In this document: one piece after another, positions 28,032 through 37,191 of the stretch | Numbering within the stretch: the first letter of the stretch is position 1 | How the letters are laid out: each line of letters starts with the position of its first letter | Source: Thermosynechococcus vestitus BP-1 | Lineage (GTDB): Bacteria > Cyanobacteriota > Cyanobacteriia > Thermosynechococcales > Thermosynechococcaceae | NCBI RefSeq assembly: GCF_000011345.1 | Contig: NC_004113.1 | Location: 1,426,001 to 1,490,000 of the forward strand | DNA length: 64,000 bases | Direction: 5' to 3' | Position numbers and translations under genes: made by a program | Notes under the pieces: model-generated | Database searches by the model: none | Told to the model about the DNA's origin: nothing | The model's input: only the letters and a program-made list of their open reading frames with translations

Positions 28032-30647
28032 ATGCAACCATCTAATCCAAATCAATTTACCGAAAAAGCATGGGCAGCGATCGCCCGCACGCCGGATCTG
28101 GCCAAGCAGGCACAGCATCAGAATCTGGAAAGTGAACACCTGATGAAATCGCTGCTAGAGCAAGAGGGACTGGCGACACAAATTTTCCAAAAGGCTGGCT
28201 GTTCGGTGCAGCGAATTCGGGATCTGACCGACGAGTTTATTAGCCGTCAGCCCAAAATCAGTCATCCCAGCGGCGTTTACCTTGGACAGAGCCTCGACAA
28301 ACTTCTCGATCGCGCCGAAGAGGCCCGCAAACAGTTTGGCGATGAGTTTATCTCAATTGAGCACTTGGTGTTGGCCTTTGCCCAAGACGATCGCTTTGGC
28401 AAGAAACTCTTTCAGGACATTGGCCTTAGCGAAAAAGTGCTGCGGGAAGCAATTCAGCAAATTCGTGGCTCCCAAAAAGTGACGGATCAAAACCCAGAGG
28501 GTAAATACGCGGCACTGGAAAAATATGGCCGTGATCTGACACTCTTGGCTCGCCAGGGGAAACTGGATCCGGTGATTGGCCGCGATGATGAAATCCGCCG
28601 CGTGATTCAGATTCTCTCCCGCCGCACCAAAAATAACCCAGTACTGATTGGGGAGCCGGGGGTGGGGAAAACCGCGATTGCTGAAGGCCTGGCACAGCGG
28701 ATTGTGGCCAGGGATGTGCCCGATTCCCTGCGCGATCGCCAGTTGATTGCCCTGGACATGGGCGCCTTAATTGCCGGTGCCAAGTATCGTGGTGAATTTG
28801 AAGAGCGCCTGAAAGCTGTTCTTAAGGAAGTCACAGATTCCAACGGTCAAATCATTCTCTTTATTGATGAGATTCACACCGTTGTTGGCGCAGGGGCAAC
28901 CCAAGGAGCGATGGATGCCGGCAATCTCCTCAAACCCATGCTGGCACGGGGGGAACTGCGCTGCATTGGCGCCACCACCCTAGATGAGTACCGCAAATAC
29001 ATTGAGAAGGATGCGGCCCTTGAACGGCGCTTCCAGCAGGTCTATGTGGATCAACCCAGTGTGGAGGACACCATCTCCATTTTGCGGGGCCTCAAGGAAC
29101 GCTATGAGATCCACCATGGTGTCAAAATTTCCGATACGGCCTTGGTGGCAGCAGCGACACTCTCGGCCCGCTACATTAGCGATCGCTTCTTACCCGACAA
29201 AGCCATTGACTTGGTGGATGAAGCGGCGGCCAAATTAAAAATGGAAATCACCTCGAAACCTGAGGAACTCGATGAAATTGACCGCAAAATCCTGCAATTG
29301 GAGATGGAGCGGCTCTCGCTGCAAAAAGAAACCTCGGCGGCTTCCCGCGATCGCCTTGAGAAACTCGAAAGAGAGCTAGCCGACCTCAAGGAGGAGCAAA
29401 GCCGCCTCAATGCCCAGTGGCAAGCGGAAAAAGAAGTGATTGACCGTCTCCAATCCATCAAAGAGGAGATCGAAAAAGTCAACATCGAGATCCAACAAGC
29501 GGAACGCAACTACGACCTTAACCGTGCCGCCGAACTCAAATACGGTAAACTCACAGAACTCCACAAAAAACTGGCGGAAGCCGAAGCCAAACTGCGGGAG
29601 ATTCAAGTGGGGGGTCGCTCCCTATTGCGGGATGAGGTGACCGAGGCCGACATTGCTGAAATCATCTCCAAATGGACCGGCATCCCCGTGAGCAAACTGG
29701 TGGAGTCGGAAGCCCAAAAACTGCTGCACCTTGAAGAAGAGCTGCACAAACGGGTGGTTGGTCAGGATGAGGCGGTCTCCGCCGTCGCCGAGGCCATTCA
29801 GCGCTCCCGTGCTGGGCTAGCGGATCCCAATCGTCCCATTGCCAGCTTCATCTTCCTGGGGCCAACGGGGGTCGGTAAAACGGAATTGGCTAAAGCCTTG
29901 GCCGCCTTTATGTTTGATACTGAAGAGGCGCTGGTGCGCATTGATATGTCCGAGTACATGGAAAAACATGCCGTGTCTCGGTTGATTGGGGCACCCCCTG
30001 GTTATGTGGGCTATGACGAAGGCGGTCAACTCACGGAAGCGATTCGCCGCCGTCCCTATGCCGTCGTTCTCTTCGACGAGATCGAAAAAGCCCATCCTGA
30101 TGTCTTCAACGTGTTCCTGCAAATTCTTGATGATGGCCGCGTCACTGATTCCCAAGGGCGCACCGTGGACTTTAAGAACACGATCATCATCATGACCAGC
30201 AATATTGGTTCCCAGTACATTCTCGATGTGGCCGGCGATGACAGTCGCTACTCAGAAATGTACAACCGCGTTATGGAGGCGATGCGGGCCCACTTCCGAC
30301 CCGAATTCCTTAACCGCGTGGATGAATTTATCATCTTCCACAGCCTGCGCAAGGATCAATTGCGGCAAATTGTTCAATTGCAGGTGCAGCGGTTGCAGCA
30401 ACGCCTGAGCGATCGCCACATTACCTTGTCCCTCACTGAGAAGGCGATCGACTTCTTGGCCGAAGTGGGTTACGACCCTGTCTATGGTGCCCGTCCGCTG
30501 AAACGGGCCATCCAGAAACAACTGGAAACCCCCATTGCCAAAGCCATCCTGCGGGGCGACTTCTTCGATGGCGATACGATTCTGGTGGATGTGGGCGAGG
30601 ACGAACGCCTCAGCTTCCGGCGCCAAGTGGAACTCGCCACCGTCTAG
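28032..30647 (+). CDS. clpB: ClpB disaggregase
   Basis: 871-aa Hsp100 ATPase that works with DnaK to resolubilise aggregates. The N-terminal Clp repeat domain (1-145) is followed by AAA+ 1 (Walker A GEPGVGKT, Walker B LFIDEIH), a long coiled-coil middle domain (about 400-530) that distinguishes ClpB from ClpC/ClpA, and AAA+ 2 ([19 protein letters not shown]). The C-terminal domain lacks a ClpP-binding loop. Start ATG at 28032. No CIRCE-like repeat is seen in 27830-28031. Confidence 0.97.
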   Translation: MQPSNPNQFTEKAWAAIARTPDLAKQAQHQNLESEHLMKSLLEQEGLATQIFQKAGCSVQRIRDLTDEFISRQPKISHPSGVYLGQSLDKLLDRAEEARKQFGDEFISIEHLVLAFAQDDRFGKKLFQDIGLSEKVLREAIQQIRGSQKVTDQNPEGKYAALEKYGRDLTLLARQGKLDPVIGRDDEIRRVIQILSRRTKNNPVLIGEPGVGKTAIAEGLAQRIVARDVPDSLRDRQLIALDMGALIAGAKYRGEFEERLKAVLKEVTDSNGQIILFIDEIHTVVGAGATQGAMDAGNLLKPMLARGELRCIGATTLDEYRKYIEKDAALERRFQQVYVDQPSVEDTISILRGLKERYEIHHGVKISDTALVAAATLSARYISDRFLPDKAIDLVDEAAAKLKMEITSKPEELDEIDRKILQLEMERLSLQKETSAASRDRLEKLERELADLKEEQSRLNAQWQAEKEVIDRLQSIKEEIEKVNIEIQQAERNYDLNRAAELKYGKLTELHKKLAEAEAKLREIQVGGRSLLRDEVTEADIAEIISKWTGIPVSKLVESEAQKLLHLEEELHKRVVGQDEAVSAVAEAIQRSRAGLADPNRPIASFIFLGPTGVGKTELAKALAAFMFDTEEALVRIDMSEYMEKHAVSRLIGAPPGYVGYDEGGQLTEAIRRRPYAVVLFDEIEKAHPDVFNVFLQILDDGRVTDSQGRTVDFKNTIIIMTSNIGSQYILDVAGDDSRYSEMYNRVMEAMRAHFRPEFLNRVDEFIIFHSLRKDQLRQIVQLQVQRLQQRLSDRHITLSLTEKAIDFLAEVGYDPVYGARPLKRAIQKQLETPIAKAILRGDFFDGDTILVDVGEDERLSFRRQVELATV

Positions 30648-30668
30648 GCGCAACTGAAGCTCAGACGG

Positions 30669-30700
30669 GAGGACTGAGTGGGGCTATCCCTTCAGTCCTC
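30669..30700 (+). terminator. clpB downstream hairpin
   Basis: A perfect 9-bp stem GAGGACTGA/TCAGTCCTC with an inner GGGG/TCCC pairing lies 22 nt after the clpB stop. The following sequence has only a weak T tract (CTCTTTT at 30710-30715), so it may be an inefficient intrinsic terminator. Confidence 0.6.
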
Positions 30701-31289
30701 TGTTGATCCTCTTTTGATGGGTGGTACTGTCCAGTTCCTTCGCCGGCCTAGCCGATGCCGCCGGTGTTCAGCATAGCTATGCCAATAACGAGAGATTAGG
30801 CGGCACAGGAATCGCCTCATCAATAAAACCCTTTGACCCTGCATAGATCCGGGCTCGCTTCGGTGCACTGATTAAAGGAGCATGGGAATGGGCAGCAACG
30901 TCTTTCCAATCCAGTGTCCAAGGACGACGGGGGACCACCGTGGGCGCTCAGTTATCTTGCTTTAGCCAGCAATGGATGGGGGCGCGACTCACCTGAAAGA
31001 CTGGAGTAGTCTGGTCGCTCCCTTTCGAAATAGTTATAGTTGCCACTCCCAATCGTCAGAGCACTGCCAGATCAAAGAAACCGGCTGCTAGACAGTCTGG
31101 GGGTTATCCATACCAGCAAGGATGGCACCTATCCCATGGCGTGTGACTCCCCTTGTGGGTGTTAGAAGGCCAACAAGGAGGGAGAAAAAGAGCGTAGATC
31201 CTAGGCTGTGACGGTATATTGGATTCAGGCTGCCCGCCCCAATCTTTGGTGATGAGGAAACTTGTGTTCATAGTCGGTGAGCAACAGCA
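30701..31289. other. Gene-poor gap between clpB and the MFS gene
   Basis: About 590 nt without a gene I can support. A minus-strand frame at 30777-30938 (GTG start, 53 codons, containing WTLDWKDVAAHSH and GSKGFIDEAIPVPP) is the only protein-like stretch. It could be a small gene or the remnant of a larger one, but I recognise no family. The rest may hold leader sequence for the MFS gene or an unrecognised RNA. Confidence 0.3.
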
Positions 31290-32540
31290 ATGGTAAGTTC
31301 TGGTCCCCAGCCCCGTCCAGAAGGGTTTGCTGCTCTGATGCGGAACAGGAATTTCCTCAAGTTATGGGGCGGTCAAATTATCTCCCAAGTGGCGGACAAA
31401 ATTTTTCTGGTCCTCCTAATTACACTGGCGGTTTCCTACGATGCCAGCTATGAGCTGCCGGGCTCTAAGGCCTCAGCCGTCATGATTGCCAATACGCTAC
31501 CAGCAGTTTTCTTTGGTTCAACGGCGGGCACCTTTGTGGATCGCTACCCAAAGCGGGAGCTAATGAGCATTACCAATATTTTGCGGGGGCTACTGGTCTT
31601 TGCCCTGATCTTGATTCCAAAGCGGTTTACACTGCTACTCCTGATTGCCTTTTCTGAGTCCATCCTGACGCAATTCTTTGCCCCAGCAGAACAGGCGGCA
31701 ATTCCCCTGCTGGTGAAGGAGGAAAATCTCCTCTCGGCAAATGCCCTCTTTATCACAACAATGATGGGGTCACTGGTGGTGGGATTTGCCATTGGCGAGC
31801 CATTGCTCAGTGGTGCTGTGTCCATTGGCGGTGTCTATGCCCGTGAAGTTGTTGTCGGTACGCTGTATGTCATGGCGGGGTTGGTTTTAGCCTCGATTCG
31901 CTACCGAGAAGCAGTTGATGAGCGCGATCGCCCCCTGAATGTTTGGCAGGACTTGCGGGAGGGGTTTGACTACGTGCGCAAAAATCGCCTCTTGGGCAAT
32001 GCGATGCTCCAGTTAACCATCCTCTATTGTGTCTTTGCCGCCTTGACAGTGTTGGCAGTCAGTATCGCCCAAGAAATTGGCTTGCGGCCCAACCAGTTTG
32101 GCTTTCTCTTGGCTGCCGCAGGGTTGGGGTTGATTTTAGGGGCGGGGGTTTTGGGTCAATGGGGGGAGAAATTACATCATCGGCCCCTGCCCTTGATTGG
32201 CTTTCTGGTGATGGCAGCCGTCTTGCTGGTCTTTGCCTTTGTGCATCATCTGTGGGTGGGTCTGGCCTTGAGTATTTTGCTGGGAATGGGAGCCTCTTTA
32301 ATTGGTATTCCCATGCAGACACTGATCCAGATTCGGACGCCTGCGACGATGCGGGGTAAGGTCTTTGGCTTCCAAAATAACATTGTCAATATCGCCCTCA
32401 GTGTGCCCTTGGCGATCGCCGGCATTCTTTCCGACTTCCTTGGCCTCACGGTGGTCATGGTGGGGCTGGCGGCTATCGTGGCGATCGCTGGGATTTGGGC
32501 GTGGCAGAATACACGAGTGGTTCTTGAGGATGCGATTTAG
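31290..32540 (+). CDS. MFS transporter, 12-TM MFS_3-like
   Basis: 416-aa major facilitator with the N-terminal segment LMRNRNFLKLWGGQIIS, motif A-like GTFVDRYPKRELM after TM2, and a cytoplasmic loop around residue 210 (FDYVRKNRLLGNAMLQL). The subfamily resembles enterobactin/macrolide exporters. The substrate is unknown. It is followed at 9 nt by the creatininase-like gene and then an alpha/beta hydrolase, forming a three-gene run. Confidence 0.88.
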   Translation: MVSSGPQPRPEGFAALMRNRNFLKLWGGQIISQVADKIFLVLLITLAVSYDASYELPGSKASAVMIANTLPAVFFGSTAGTFVDRYPKRELMSITNILRGLLVFALILIPKRFTLLLLIAFSESILTQFFAPAEQAAIPLLVKEENLLSANALFITTMMGSLVVGFAIGEPLLSGAVSIGGVYAREVVVGTLYVMAGLVLASIRYREAVDERDRPLNVWQDLREGFDYVRKNRLLGNAMLQLTILYCVFAALTVLAVSIAQEIGLRPNQFGFLLAAAGLGLILGAGVLGQWGEKLHHRPLPLIGFLVMAAVLLVFAFVHHLWVGLALSILLGMGASLIGIPMQTLIQIRTPATMRGKVFGFQNNIVNIALSVPLAIAGILSDFLGLTVVMVGLAAIVAIAGIWAWQNTRVVLEDAI

Positions 32541-32549
32541 GAGAGAGGG

Positions 32550-33299
32550 ATGCCCCTACTACATTTGAGCACTTGGCCAGAGGTGGAAGCCTATCTCAAC
32601 ACTTCCAAGGGGATGATTATTCCCATAGGCTCTACGGAGCAGCACGGCCCTATGGGGCTAATGGGTACTGATGCCCTCTGTGCTGAGGCGATCGCCAAAG
32701 GGGTCGGAGAAATCACCCAAGCTCTTGTTGGCCCCACCATTTCCGTGGGCATGGCTCTACACCATACGGCTTTCCCCGGCACCATTAGTTTGCGCCCTAG
32801 TACCTTGATGCTGGTGATTCGCGACTATTTAGTGAGTTTGGTACGCGCAGGCTTTCAACGCTTCTTTTTCATCAATGGTCATGGTGGCAATATTGCTACA
32901 CTAAAGGCAGCCTTTGCTGAAACCTATGCCATCTTGACAGATTTACAAATTCCAGAGGCCGATCAAGTGCGCTGTGAATTGGCCAACTGGTTTATGTGTC
33001 CTTCCGTGGTGCAGCTGGCGCGAGAATTGTATGGCGATCGCGAGGGTTCCCATGCCACCCCCAGTGAAGTTGCCGTGACCCAATTTCTCTATCCAGAGGC
33101 TATTAAGCGGGTTCCCCTCAATCCCGAAGTCAATAGCAGTCATGCTATCTACAGTGCGGCAGATTTTCGCCGCCGCTATCCGGATGGTCGGATGGGATCA
33201 GATTCCAGTTTGGCCACCCCTGAGCATGGACAGCAATTTTATCAGCGGGCTGTTCAGGAGTTGAGCGATCGCTACCGTCAATTTCTTCAGGCCGACTAA
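32550..33299 (+). CDS. Creatininase-family amidohydrolase
   Basis: 249-aa metal-dependent hydrolase with the family motifs GSTEQHGPMG (metal-binding His and Glu), HH in MALHHTAFPGTISL, and FFINGHGGN. The fold is shared by creatininase, the FAPy deformylase ArfB and the mycofactocin maturase MftE; creatinine itself is an unlikely substrate here. The stop TAA is directly followed by the next ATG. Confidence 0.87.
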   Translation: MPLLHLSTWPEVEAYLNTSKGMIIPIGSTEQHGPMGLMGTDALCAEAIAKGVGEITQALVGPTISVGMALHHTAFPGTISLRPSTLMLVIRDYLVSLVRAGFQRFFFINGHGGNIATLKAAFAETYAILTDLQIPEADQVRCELANWFMCPSVVQLARELYGDREGSHATPSEVAVTQFLYPEAIKRVPLNPEVNSSHAIYSAADFRRRYPDGRMGSDSSLATPEHGQQFYQRAVQELSDRYRQFLQAD

Positions 33300-34184
33300 A
33301 TGACTGTCTCTCTCCCATCGCAAACATGGCAGTGGCAAGGATACCCAATTCTCTATCGCCATCAAGGTAGCCAAGGTCCCCCCCTGCTTCTGATTCACGG
33401 CTTTGGTGCCTCTAGTTTGCATTGGCGCAAAAATATTCCTGCCCTTGCCGCTGACCATCGAGTCTACGCCATTGATTTGTTGGGCTTTGGGGGCTCCGCT
33501 AAACCCGCTCCCTCCGCGATTCCCTACACCTTTGAGACGTGGGCAACCTTGGTTTTGGCCTTTTGCCGTGAGGTGATTGGCCAGCCTACCGTTTTTATTG
33601 GTAACTCTATTGGCTGCGTGGTCGCTTTACAGGCAGCTGTTTTCCAGCCAGCGTGGGTCAGTCAATTGATCCTGCTCAACTGCTCTCTGCGGCAGCTTCA
33701 CGATCGCAAACAACAGCAACTCCCTTGGTACCGCCGCTGGGGAACCCGCCTACTCCAGCGACTTTTAGCCAATCGCACCCTTGGCACCTACTTTTTCCGC
33801 CAAATTGCTCAACCCCGTGTTGTGCGCCGCATTCTCCACCAAGCCTATGCCAACGCTGCTGCGGTCACCGATGAACTAGTGGAGATATTACTCACCCCTG
33901 CCCAAGACGCTGGGGCTGCCGATGTCTTCCTAGCCTTTGTTCGTTATTCCCAGGGCCCCTTACCCGAAGACCTGCTACCGCAGATCACCTGCCCCACCTA
34001 TTTCCTTTGGGGCGCTGCCGATCCTTGGGAACCGATGGATGAAGGTCAAAAGTTAGCTGAGTTTCCCTGTGTGCGGGAGTTTGTTGCCTTACCAGAGATT
34101 GGCCATTGCCCCCAAGATGAAGCACCTGAGCAGGTGAATGCCCACATTCTGAAATGGTTGGGCAAAATTTCCGTCAGCACCTAG
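33300..34184 (+). CDS. Alpha/beta-fold hydrolase
   Basis: 294-aa serine hydrolase of the epoxide hydrolase/haloperoxidase-like group. The oxyanion motif is HGFGASSLHW, the nucleophile elbow is GNSIGC with Ser, the acid is Asp in WGAADPWEP, and the catalytic His is in EIGHCPQDEAP. It abuts the creatininase-like gene (TAAATG), so the two are probably translated together. Cyanobacterial relatives are annotated generically; the substrate is unknown. Confidence 0.86.
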   Translation: MTVSLPSQTWQWQGYPILYRHQGSQGPPLLLIHGFGASSLHWRKNIPALAADHRVYAIDLLGFGGSAKPAPSAIPYTFETWATLVLAFCREVIGQPTVFIGNSIGCVVALQAAVFQPAWVSQLILLNCSLRQLHDRKQQQLPWYRRWGTRLLQRLLANRTLGTYFFRQIAQPRVVRRILHQAYANAAAVTDELVEILLTPAQDAGAADVFLAFVRYSQGPLPEDLLPQITCPTYFLWGAADPWEPMDEGQKLAEFPCVREFVALPEIGHCPQDEAPEQVNAHILKWLGKISVST

Positions 34185-34219
34185 GATGTGCGCTGAACTC
34201 ATGGTATACTAGTGAAGCT

Positions 34220-34296
<77 letters not shown>

Positions 34297-34526
34297 TCTT
34301 GAAAGTAACTGAAAACTTGGTTAGGGCGATCGCTCTGTTTCTGCACTTTGACGGTGCACTGTATTATTCCTATCGAGCGATCGCTCCTCTAGGGTGAACC
34401 CGTTGACCCCGCAGCTGATCAAGACCGTCTCGCCACTTGGGCGCAGGGGGTTGTCATGGATAAGCAGCAATAATCAGCAAATCGTCATCGCTCCCACTTT
34501 AGAGGAGAGTCTTGAGGGCAACCCGC

Positions 34527-35315
34527 TTAATTAAAGCAGATGCTGAGAGAATCCCAGTGGCCTGAGGGGGCGATTTCTTTCAACTCATCAACGGAACAAA
34601 ATTTTCTACCCCCTTGGTGCTTTCTATACCTTTCGAGGCGCCCAATAACAACCTGAGCCTCGTCAATGGTCAATCCCGGAACACGCTTCTTAAGACTCTC
34701 CGCATCTCTATAGCTGTTGATGCGAATAGTGCGCCGGTTTTGTGATCCGGTTGGGGAGGACCCTAGGATGTTGCTAAGGGTTTTAACCTGTGCTGAGAGA
34801 TGCATCACCTGCTGAGATTGCTTCGCCATTTCTTGATGGATGCTTTCTATCTGTTTTTTGAGCGGTTGCAGATGGCGATCGAGGATGTTTGTGAATCCTG
34901 AGACTGACAAAGGTGACTGTAAGTAGGACCCTTCCTGTTGAGAGGGATGCCCTTGGGCATGGATTTGCATCAGCCTTTTGATCCGCTCTTGGAAATCTGA
35001 GACTTCTTGGTCATCCGCCAGTTCAACTCTGGTGGCCCACAACTGCTTAATCCCCAATTCCCGAGCAAAGTCGACAACTTCCTTGCCAAAGACAACTTCG
35101 TACTCTACATCTCTTGCCGGCGTGGTGACTGAGCGAATAATTAGGGGAATCAGGTTGGTTTGGTACTTTTCTAGATCTTCACGGATCAAGGTTGGTGAAA
35201 CATACAGTAGCTCTTGGGGATAGTCATCGGGAACTTTCAGGAGATCAATGTGCACCTGACCCTGATGCACATCGGATAGACCAAGGTACCTTGAGAGTCT
35301 GTTGGATTTACTCAT
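34527..35315 (-). CDS. ParB-like protein with coiled coil and C-terminal HhH
   Basis: 262 aa. Residues about 15-130 resemble a ParB/Srx-type domain (NLIPLIIRSVTT, YEVVFGKEVVDFARELGI, LWATRVELADDQE). A helical, coiled-coil-like region follows (about 145-185, LQPLKKQIESIHQEMAKQSQ). The end (about 198-250) has a ComEA-like helix-hairpin-helix pattern: IRINSYRDAESLKKRVPGLT...AQVVIGRLERY, then SVDELKEI. No classical ParB helix-turn-helix is seen. Its start overlaps the end of the nuclease-ParA fusion by 8 nt, so the two are translationally coupled and presumably partners. Whether the HhH replaces the HTH for DNA binding is inference. Confidence 0.7.
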   Translation of the reverse strand: MSKSNRLSRYLGLSDVHQGQVHIDLLKVPDDYPQELLYVSPTLIREDLEKYQTNLIPLIIRSVTTPARDVEYEVVFGKEVVDFARELGIKQLWATRVELADDQEVSDFQERIKRLMQIHAQGHPSQQEGSYLQSPLSVSGFTNILDRHLQPLKKQIESIHQEMAKQSQQVMHLSAQVKTLSNILGSSPTGSQNRRTIRINSYRDAESLKKRVPGLTIDEAQVVIGRLERYRKHQGGRKFCSVDELKEIAPSGHWDSLSICFN

Positions 35316-36675
35316 GCTGTGCGAAGGTCTCAGTGGAAAGATGGCGCGCTAAATTTTCAAATGTTGTGGCTAGCTCATCAATTGATTCTTGATCTGCTCT
35401 TGGCAATTCCCTATAAAGATTTCTACTAAATATGGGCTGCTGTAGATCTGTTGCTCTTTCTATAGCAGCACGCTTAGGAATCCACGTGTTCTCAGGCAAG
35501 AGATGACAAACGACAGCATACTCGCGAGCGACCTTCTCAAGGATACCCTGGAGCCTCTGTTGCATCTGCGCATTGACAGCGGAGTTCCTCTGATCGTACA
35601 TATTAACGGCAATACCCAGAAGCCGCGGCGGGTTATCCATGACAGGCCTGAAGGCTTCTAGGCGCGCCAAGACATACTCAATCGCCCGTATGGGGTAAGG
35701 GGCGAATTGTATCGGAACCAGAACGCCATGGGAAGCCATCAAAGCAATGGCGTTGACTTTACCGAAGGCGGGGGGTGGATCAATTAGAATGACATCGTAG
35801 GGGTGGTTTTTTAGCTTTCTTTGCAGGACGCGATCGATATCTATTGTCCTGATCAGGTCCGCTTCTTGGTCTGCGAGGCGAATGTGGGAGGGAACAACGT
35901 CTAAGCAGAGATTGTCCCAACGCTTTTGATAGACGACTTCTTCGAGGGTGACCTTTGGTTCTAGGAGGAGGTGAGCGATGTCTTTCCTGCCTTGATCCTC
36001 AATATCCTTCAAGGGATCAATGCCTAAACCAATGGTCAGATTCGACTGCGGATCAATATCAATGAGTAGCACACGCTTGCCCGTAGCAGCAAAGGCAGCA
36101 CCTAGGTTCAGGGTAAGGGTTGTTTTTCCCACTCCCCCTTTATGATTAAAGACAGTAATAATCATGGAAGTCCGCTGCGGATGTGTTAAGGGAAAAGCAT
36201 AATTTTTTTGCAGTACTTTTTCAAGGTGATGATAAATCTTGAGTTGCCCTTGGGTTAAGCGGCTCACGAGCATTTCAGCGGCATTGCGGTGCAATACCTT
36301 GGTCAGTGTTTGAATGCTTTTTCGATCCAACTGGCCGGCGGCACACTTGAGTTGGCACAGGGGCTTTTTTAGGGGATTTTGATAAAAGAGTTGGTAATCT
36401 TTACCATTGATGAGGAGGCCAAAAACCGCCTGAGCTGCTCTCATGTATCCCCGCAGTTGCTGCTGACCCCTGAGCCTTGACTCATTTGAGGATTTCACCT
36501 CAATCACAAGGTAGTTGAAGGAGCGATCGCCCGCCAGCGGCAAGCAAATTAGAAAATCGGGATAGCCATTCCCTAGCTTTGGCTTGCTCCAATAGTCTGA
36601 AGAGGCATAGCCCCATACCTTTAACAAAGGTAGGATGATCTTCTGTTCAATCTCGGCTTCGTTACCCCTAGGCAT
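35308..36675 (-). CDS. PD-(D/E)XK nuclease-like domain fused to ParA ATPase
   Basis: 455 aa. Residues 1-100 match the HsdR_N/type I restriction fold: Glu in EAEIEQKIILPLLKVWGY, Asp40 in GYPDFLI, Glu59 and Lys61 in LVIEVKSS, then GQQQLRGYMRAAQ and GLLINGKDYQLFY. The full E/D/ExK/Q signature is present, so the site may be active. Residues 171-455 are a ParA/Soj ATPase with deviant Walker A KGGVGKTT (179-186), A' in LLIDIDPQSN, and Walker B in VILIDPPP. Met171 looks like an ordinary ParA start, so an internal initiation at 36165 could yield ParA alone. It overlaps the ParB-like gene downstream and lies 18 nt after a zinc-ribbon membrane protein gene. Plain plasmid/chromosome partition is the conservative reading. 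Confidence 0.85.
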   Translation of the reverse strand: MPRGNEAEIEQKIILPLLKVWGYASSDYWSKPKLGNGYPDFLICLPLAGDRSFNYLVIEVKSSNESRLRGQQQLRGYMRAAQAVFGLLINGKDYQLFYQNPLKKPLCQLKCAAGQLDRKSIQTLTKVLHRNAAEMLVSRLTQGQLKIYHHLEKVLQKNYAFPLTHPQRTSMIITVFNHKGGVGKTTLTLNLGAAFAATGKRVLLIDIDPQSNLTIGLGIDPLKDIEDQGRKDIAHLLLEPKVTLEEVVYQKRWDNLCLDVVPSHIRLADQEADLIRTIDIDRVLQRKLKNHPYDVILIDPPPAFGKVNAIALMASHGVLVPIQFAPYPIRAIEYVLARLEAFRPVMDNPPRLLGIAVNMYDQRNSAVNAQMQQRLQGILEKVAREYAVVCHLLPENTWIPKRAAIERATDLQQPIFSRNLYRELPRADQESIDELATTFENLARHLSTETFAQHE

Positions 36676-36693
36676 CCCTCAGTGTCCTTGCCC

Positions 36694-37188
36694 TTACCTT
36701 CTGAGTAAGTACCAGTGGCTAAAATTAAAGGGAACGCTGGGCCACCAAAAAGGTGTGGGCAACAGCCCAGCAAAGACGCGCAGAACAATGAGTGTGTGGG
36801 CAAAAAAGGTCAGAGCCACCCAAAAGAGGGGAAACCAATAGGCACGTGGGTCGCTACTCAGGGGGGGAAACAGTTGATAGCCCAACCAAATTAAGGCGGG
36901 AGGCAAGGTTACCAATAAAATTGCCAGGATAATCGCCGTATAGGTGAGGCGAAGGGGGGGAGTGTTGAGCGATCGCCAGTTGGTACCCGTCCACTGCCAG
37001 CGAAATACCATGGCGCTGTCTTCGATCCGTGCTGTTTGATGGACAAAATCCAAGCTGAGAATATGGCGGCAAAAGTTACAGGCATAGGTATCCATCAGTA
37101 CCATCGGCGCAATTTGCCCGTGACGGCAGACGGGGCATAAATAGACGCCATTGGCTTCCAAGGGCTTAGCAGTGGTGGACTCTGGCAT
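36694..37188 (-). CDS. Membrane protein with zinc-ribbon-like N-terminus
   Basis: 164 aa. Residues 18-42 hold CPVC...CNFC, a rubredoxin/zinc-ribbon-like pair of knuckles. Two or three TM helices follow: about 84-105, 118-140, with a hydrophobic C-terminal stretch. The family appears cyanobacterial and uncharacterised as far as I can tell. The start is 3 nt before the leuA stop region and the stop is 18 nt from the nuclease-ParA gene, so all are probably one transcript. Confidence 0.75.
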   Translation of the reverse strand: MPESTTAKPLEANGVYLCPVCRHGQIAPMVLMDTYACNFCRHILSLDFVHQTARIEDSAMVFRWQWTGTNWRSLNTPPLRLTYTAIILAILLVTLPPALIWLGYQLFPPLSSDPRAYWFPLFWVALTFFAHTLIVLRVFAGLLPTPFWWPSVPFNFSHWYLLRR

Positions 37189-37191
37189 AAG

